Source: Microbacteriaceae bacterium
Lineage (GTDB): Bacteria; Actinomycetota; Actinomycetes; Actinomycetales; Microbacteriaceae
Assembly (NCBI GenBank): GCA_947452355.1
Contig: CANGCU010000055.1
Location: forward strand, 1 to 7,497
DNA: 7,497 nucleotides
Direction of reading: 5' to 3'
Shown: positions 6,180-7,497 of the stretch, piece after piece
Numbering within the stretch: position 1 is the first letter of the stretch
Layout of the letters: each line of letters starts with the position of its first letter
The notes under the pieces: generated by a model
The model's input: the letters and a program-made list of their open reading frames with translations, nothing else
Database searches by the model: none
Told to the model about the DNA's origin: nothing
Translations under genes and position numbers: made by a program

Positions 6180-6638
6180 ATGACCGAGGTTACCGCCGCC
6201 ATGGATGAGGCACTGCGACTTGCGCGACTCGCCGTGGAATCGAATGATGTCCCCGTCGGCGCCGTTGTACTCGACGAAGCGGGCGTGATTATTGGTCGCG
6301 GTCGAAACGAACGCGAACTAACGGGCGACCCGACGGCTCACGCCGAGGTCGTTGCGCTGCGGGATGCGGCCGAAACGGTCGGTTCGTGGAACCTGACGGG
6401 CCACGCCCTCGTTGTCACGTTGGAGCCGTGTGTCATGTGCGCCGGCGCGATTCTGAATTCCCGGATTTCAACCGTGGTTTTCGGCGCTTGGGATGACAAA
6501 GCGGGTGCCGCGGGAAGTGTGATTGACGTGCTTCGTTCCCGCGTCCTGCCCGCTCGAGTCAGCGAGGTCGTCGGTGGAGTTCGTGCTGACGAATGCGCAG
6601 CGCTGTTGACCGAGTTTTTCGGTCGACTTCGCGACTAG
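6180..6638 (+). CDS. tadA: tRNA-adenosine deaminase (nucleoside deaminase family)
   Basis: TadA converts adenosine 34 to inosine in the anticodon wobble position of tRNA-Arg(ACG), letting it read several Arg codons; it is normally essential and cytoplasmic. The 152-residue protein carries the zinc/catalytic motifs of the cytidine deaminase-like fold: HAE at 54-56 (zinc His and proton-shuttle Glu, within DPTAHAEVVALR) and PCVMC at 83-87 (zinc cysteines C84 and C87). PVGAVV (25-30) and NERELTGDPTAHAE match TadA well. The family also holds guanine and other deaminases, but this spacing and the NxxxxxxDPTAHAE pattern favour TadA. The start is set by a strong Shine-Dalgarno. It is divergent from upp, a pairing I would expect in related actinobacteria. 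Its TAG stop directly abuts the TAA of the convergent membrane-protein gene. No convincing promoter is visible; it must lie within the 5' part of upp. Confidence 0.93.
   Translation: MTEVTAAMDEALRLARLAVESNDVPVGAVVLDEAGVIIGRGRNERELTGDPTAHAEVVALRDAAETVGSWNLTGHALVVTLEPCVMCAGAILNSRISTVVFGAWDDKAGAAGSVIDVLRSRVLPARVSEVVGGVRADECAALLTEFFGRLRD
6605..6627. terminator. 9-bp hairpin at the tadA / membrane-protein junction (possible terminator)
   Basis: GTTGACCGA (6605-6613) pairs with TCGGTCGAC (6619-6627) around the loop GTTTT, with one G-T wobble and six central perfect pairs. For the minus-strand membrane-protein gene it lies about 11 bases past the TAA stop, the usual place for a terminator. For tadA it is still inside the last codons. 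No T-run follows on either strand, so it would be of the I-shaped type common in actinobacteria, or only a coding coincidence. Confidence 0.4.
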
Positions 6639-7028
6639 TTAGCTGTAGAGCTCGGCGTTCCACAACACGGCGATGATGAGGTTAATAACCGCAAATCCAC
6701 CCGCCATGTGGAAGAAGGGCTGAAGTTTCGTTTCGCCTTTCGACTGACGCACAGCTCCGATGATGGCCGCGATGAGTGCTCCGGTCGCGAGAATCGCCTT
6801 CACGGAAATCTTTGTGTTGTCCACCGGGCCGTCGGGGCTCATGTATGACAGCCCGACGAGAATCGTTCCCGTGAACAGCTGAATCGACGCACCCCACACC
6901 ATGAGCCGGAACGGAAAGTTTGACTTCGCACGCATGTTCGCAACGAATGCGCCGACGAGGATGGCCATGCCCGTGAGGTGAATGAGGACGAAGGACTCGT
7001 TGATGATGGGGGGAAGTGCGATGTTCAC
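6639..7028 (-). CDS. small four-helix integral membrane protein of unknown function
   Basis: A 129-residue very hydrophobic protein with four predicted membrane helices at about residues 11-31, 40-61, 75-93 and 105-124, separated by short polar loops (NMRAKSNFP, MSPDGPVDNTK, RQSKGETKLQ). Two histidines lie in or at the edge of helices 1 and 4 (H17 in LIHLTG, H107 in FFHMAGG), a layout that can bind heme or a metal, as in some four-helix cytochrome-like families, but no such family is recognised. There is no signal peptide apart from the first helix. The GTG at 7028 is chosen because AAAGGA lies 6 bases upstream; the frame is open further to 7382, but that part is antisense to proC. It diverges from proC across 55 bases and its stop touches that of tadA. 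Proteins of this look are listed as hypothetical in related actinobacteria, as I recall. Function unknown. Confidence 0.8.
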   Translation of the reverse strand: MNIALPPIINESFVLIHLTGMAILVGAFVANMRAKSNFPFRLMVWGASIQLFTGTILVGLSYMSPDGPVDNTKISVKAILATGALIAAIIGAVRQSKGETKLQPFFHMAGGFAVINLIIAVLWNAELYS

Positions 7029-7034
7029 GTTAAT

Positions 7035-7040
7035 TCCTTT
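7035..7040 (-). promoter_or_regulatory. Shine-Dalgarno AAAGGA of the membrane-protein gene
   Basis: On the minus strand AAAGGA is followed by ATTAAC and then the GTG at 7028. It decides this start over an in-frame ATG at 7085, whose extra 19 residues are polar and would overlap the divergent proC start. Confidence 0.75.
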
Positions 7041-7067
7041 CAGAAGGCGACCAGTGCGCCAGTCCTC

Positions 7068-7073
7068 ATAATA
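7068..7073 (-). promoter_or_regulatory. putative -10 box of the membrane-protein gene
   Basis: The minus strand reads TATTAT, a 5 of 6 match to TATAAT, about 40 bases before the GTG. It would give a leader of roughly 33 bases that includes the AAAGGA ribosome site. It overlaps the proC -10 candidate on the other strand by two bases. The -35 is unclear. Confidence 0.45.
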
Positions 7074-7077
7074 CGCT
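7072..7077 (+). promoter_or_regulatory. putative -10 box of proC (leaderless)
   Basis: TACGCT is followed by GGCACC (six bases) and the ATG of proC at 7084, again the TAnnnT-plus-6 spacing. A second reading is CATAAT at 7067-7072, with a leader of about five bases. Neither has a clear -35, and no Shine-Dalgarno is present. Confidence 0.4.
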
Positions 7078-7083
7078 GGCACC

Positions 7084-7497
7084 ATGGCGGAAACCTTTGC
7101 ATTCCTCGGCACCGGGTCGATGGGTGGCGCGATCCTGGACGGACTGCGCGCCGCCGACCCCGCCGCCGCAATTCGGGCAACGACACGTTCGTCCGCTACA
7201 GCCAGACGTGGGGTCGACTCACGATCGACGGAATCGGATCCCGGCGCGAATCGTTGGGCCGTCGATGGTGCGACACTCGTCGTCATCGGCGTAAAACCTG
7301 CCATGGTCAGCTCTCTCCTCGCCGAGATTGCCGATGCTCTTGACCCGACTGCGTTGATCGTTTCTGTTGCCGCAGGCATCACGACCGAGACGATGGAATC
7401 CGTCGTTTCGAATCCCGTCGTTCGAACAATGCCGAATACTCCCGCACTGGTCGGTAAGGGAGTGACGGGAATCGCCGCCGGCTCGCGCGCGACGTCC
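7084..7497 (+). CDS. proC: pyrroline-5-carboxylate reductase, N-terminal part (cut by window edge)
   Basis: ProC reduces 1-pyrroline-5-carboxylate to proline with NAD(P)H, the last step of proline synthesis. The frame runs without a stop from ATG 7084 to the right edge, 138 codons, about half of the usual 260-280 residues. It starts with a Rossmann fold, FAFLGTGSMGGAIL (5-18), continues with VVIGVKPAMV (66-75; VKP is a family mark), SVAAGITTETM (94-104) and VVRTMPNTPALVG (112-124; MPNTP is diagnostic). The segment between the dinucleotide loop and VKP (about 35-60) is polar and short but stays in frame, so it is not a frameshift. No Shine-Dalgarno precedes the ATG; a TAnnnT box lies 6 bases upstream. 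The gene is divergent from the four-helix membrane protein across 55 bases. Confidence 0.95.
   Translation, partial: MAETFAFLGTGSMGGAILDGLRAADPAAAIRATTRSSATARRGVDSRSTESDPGANRWAVDGATLVVIGVKPAMVSSLLAEIADALDPTALIVSVAAGITTETMESVVSNPVVRTMPNTPALVGKGVTGIAAGSRATS

Noticed and set aside
7180..7270. Possible frameshift in proC between the dinucleotide loop and the VKP motif
   Set aside because: Reading base by base, the frame from 7084 stays open through VKP and MPNTP to the edge; the odd polar segment is only a divergent loop.
7029..7382. N-terminal extension of the membrane-protein gene by 118 codons
   Set aside because: It is antisense to proC; the AAAGGA ribosome site before the GTG at 7028 fits a much shorter protein that starts just ahead of its first helix.
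1..7497. tRNA genes, CRISPR repeats, insertion sequences, integrase genes or phage remnants
   Set aside because: I looked for cloverleaf-like gaps, spaced direct repeats, transposase motifs and atypical composition and saw none; nearly all bases are in housekeeping-type genes.

Overview
This 7.5 kb window is an ordinary, densely packed stretch of a high-GC Gram-positive chromosome. The codon use, the extremely short intergenic gaps, the leaderless-looking promoters and the style of the winged-helix regulator point to an actinobacterium, most likely of the Microbacteriaceae (Micrococcales). That placement is inference from protein style and layout, not from a marker gene. Eight complete genes and two genes cut by the window edges fill almost all of it. 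There is no gene-free stretch over 300 bases, no tRNA or rRNA, no CRISPR array and no mobile element that I can see.

Layout from left to right. Bases 1-214 (minus) hold the N-terminus of an EamA/DMT-type transporter. It sits directly downstream of a 505-residue atypical SDR plus DUF2867-type oxidoreductase (214-1731, minus), joined by a TAATG stop/start. A 34-base divergent gap separates that unit from psuG-psuK (1766-3561, plus), which encode pseudouridine-5'-phosphate glycosidase and a PfkB-family kinase. psuK converges on, and overlaps by 29 bases, a class I photolyase gene (3533-4879, minus). The photolyase follows an orphan PhoB-type winged-helix regulator that has no recognisable receiver domain (4888-5499, minus). 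Upstream of that lies upp, uracil phosphoribosyltransferase (5516-6151, minus), divergent from tadA, the tRNA-adenosine/CMP-dCMP-type deaminase (6180-6638, plus). A small four-helix membrane protein (6639-7028, minus) abuts tadA tail to tail with no base between the stop codons. proC (from 7084, plus, running off the right edge) diverges from it.

Functional links. PsuK and PsuG together would turn pseudouridine into uracil and ribose 5-phosphate, and Upp would salvage the uracil to UMP, so the window holds a near-complete pseudouridine-to-UMP route in two separate transcription units. The regulator-photolyase pair is a probable operon (8-base gap) and suggests, without proving, control of light-dependent DNA repair.

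The most unusual signals are: a dnaX-like slippery heptamer directly at the stop of the oxidoreductase gene, whose -1 frame is the transporter frame; five genes with a TAnnnT box exactly 6 bases before the start codon and no Shine-Dalgarno, implying leaderless mRNAs; a perfect 14-base palindrome over the psuG start; and the receiver-less regulator beside the photolyase gene. I found no clear evidence of a wholly new defence or mobile system.
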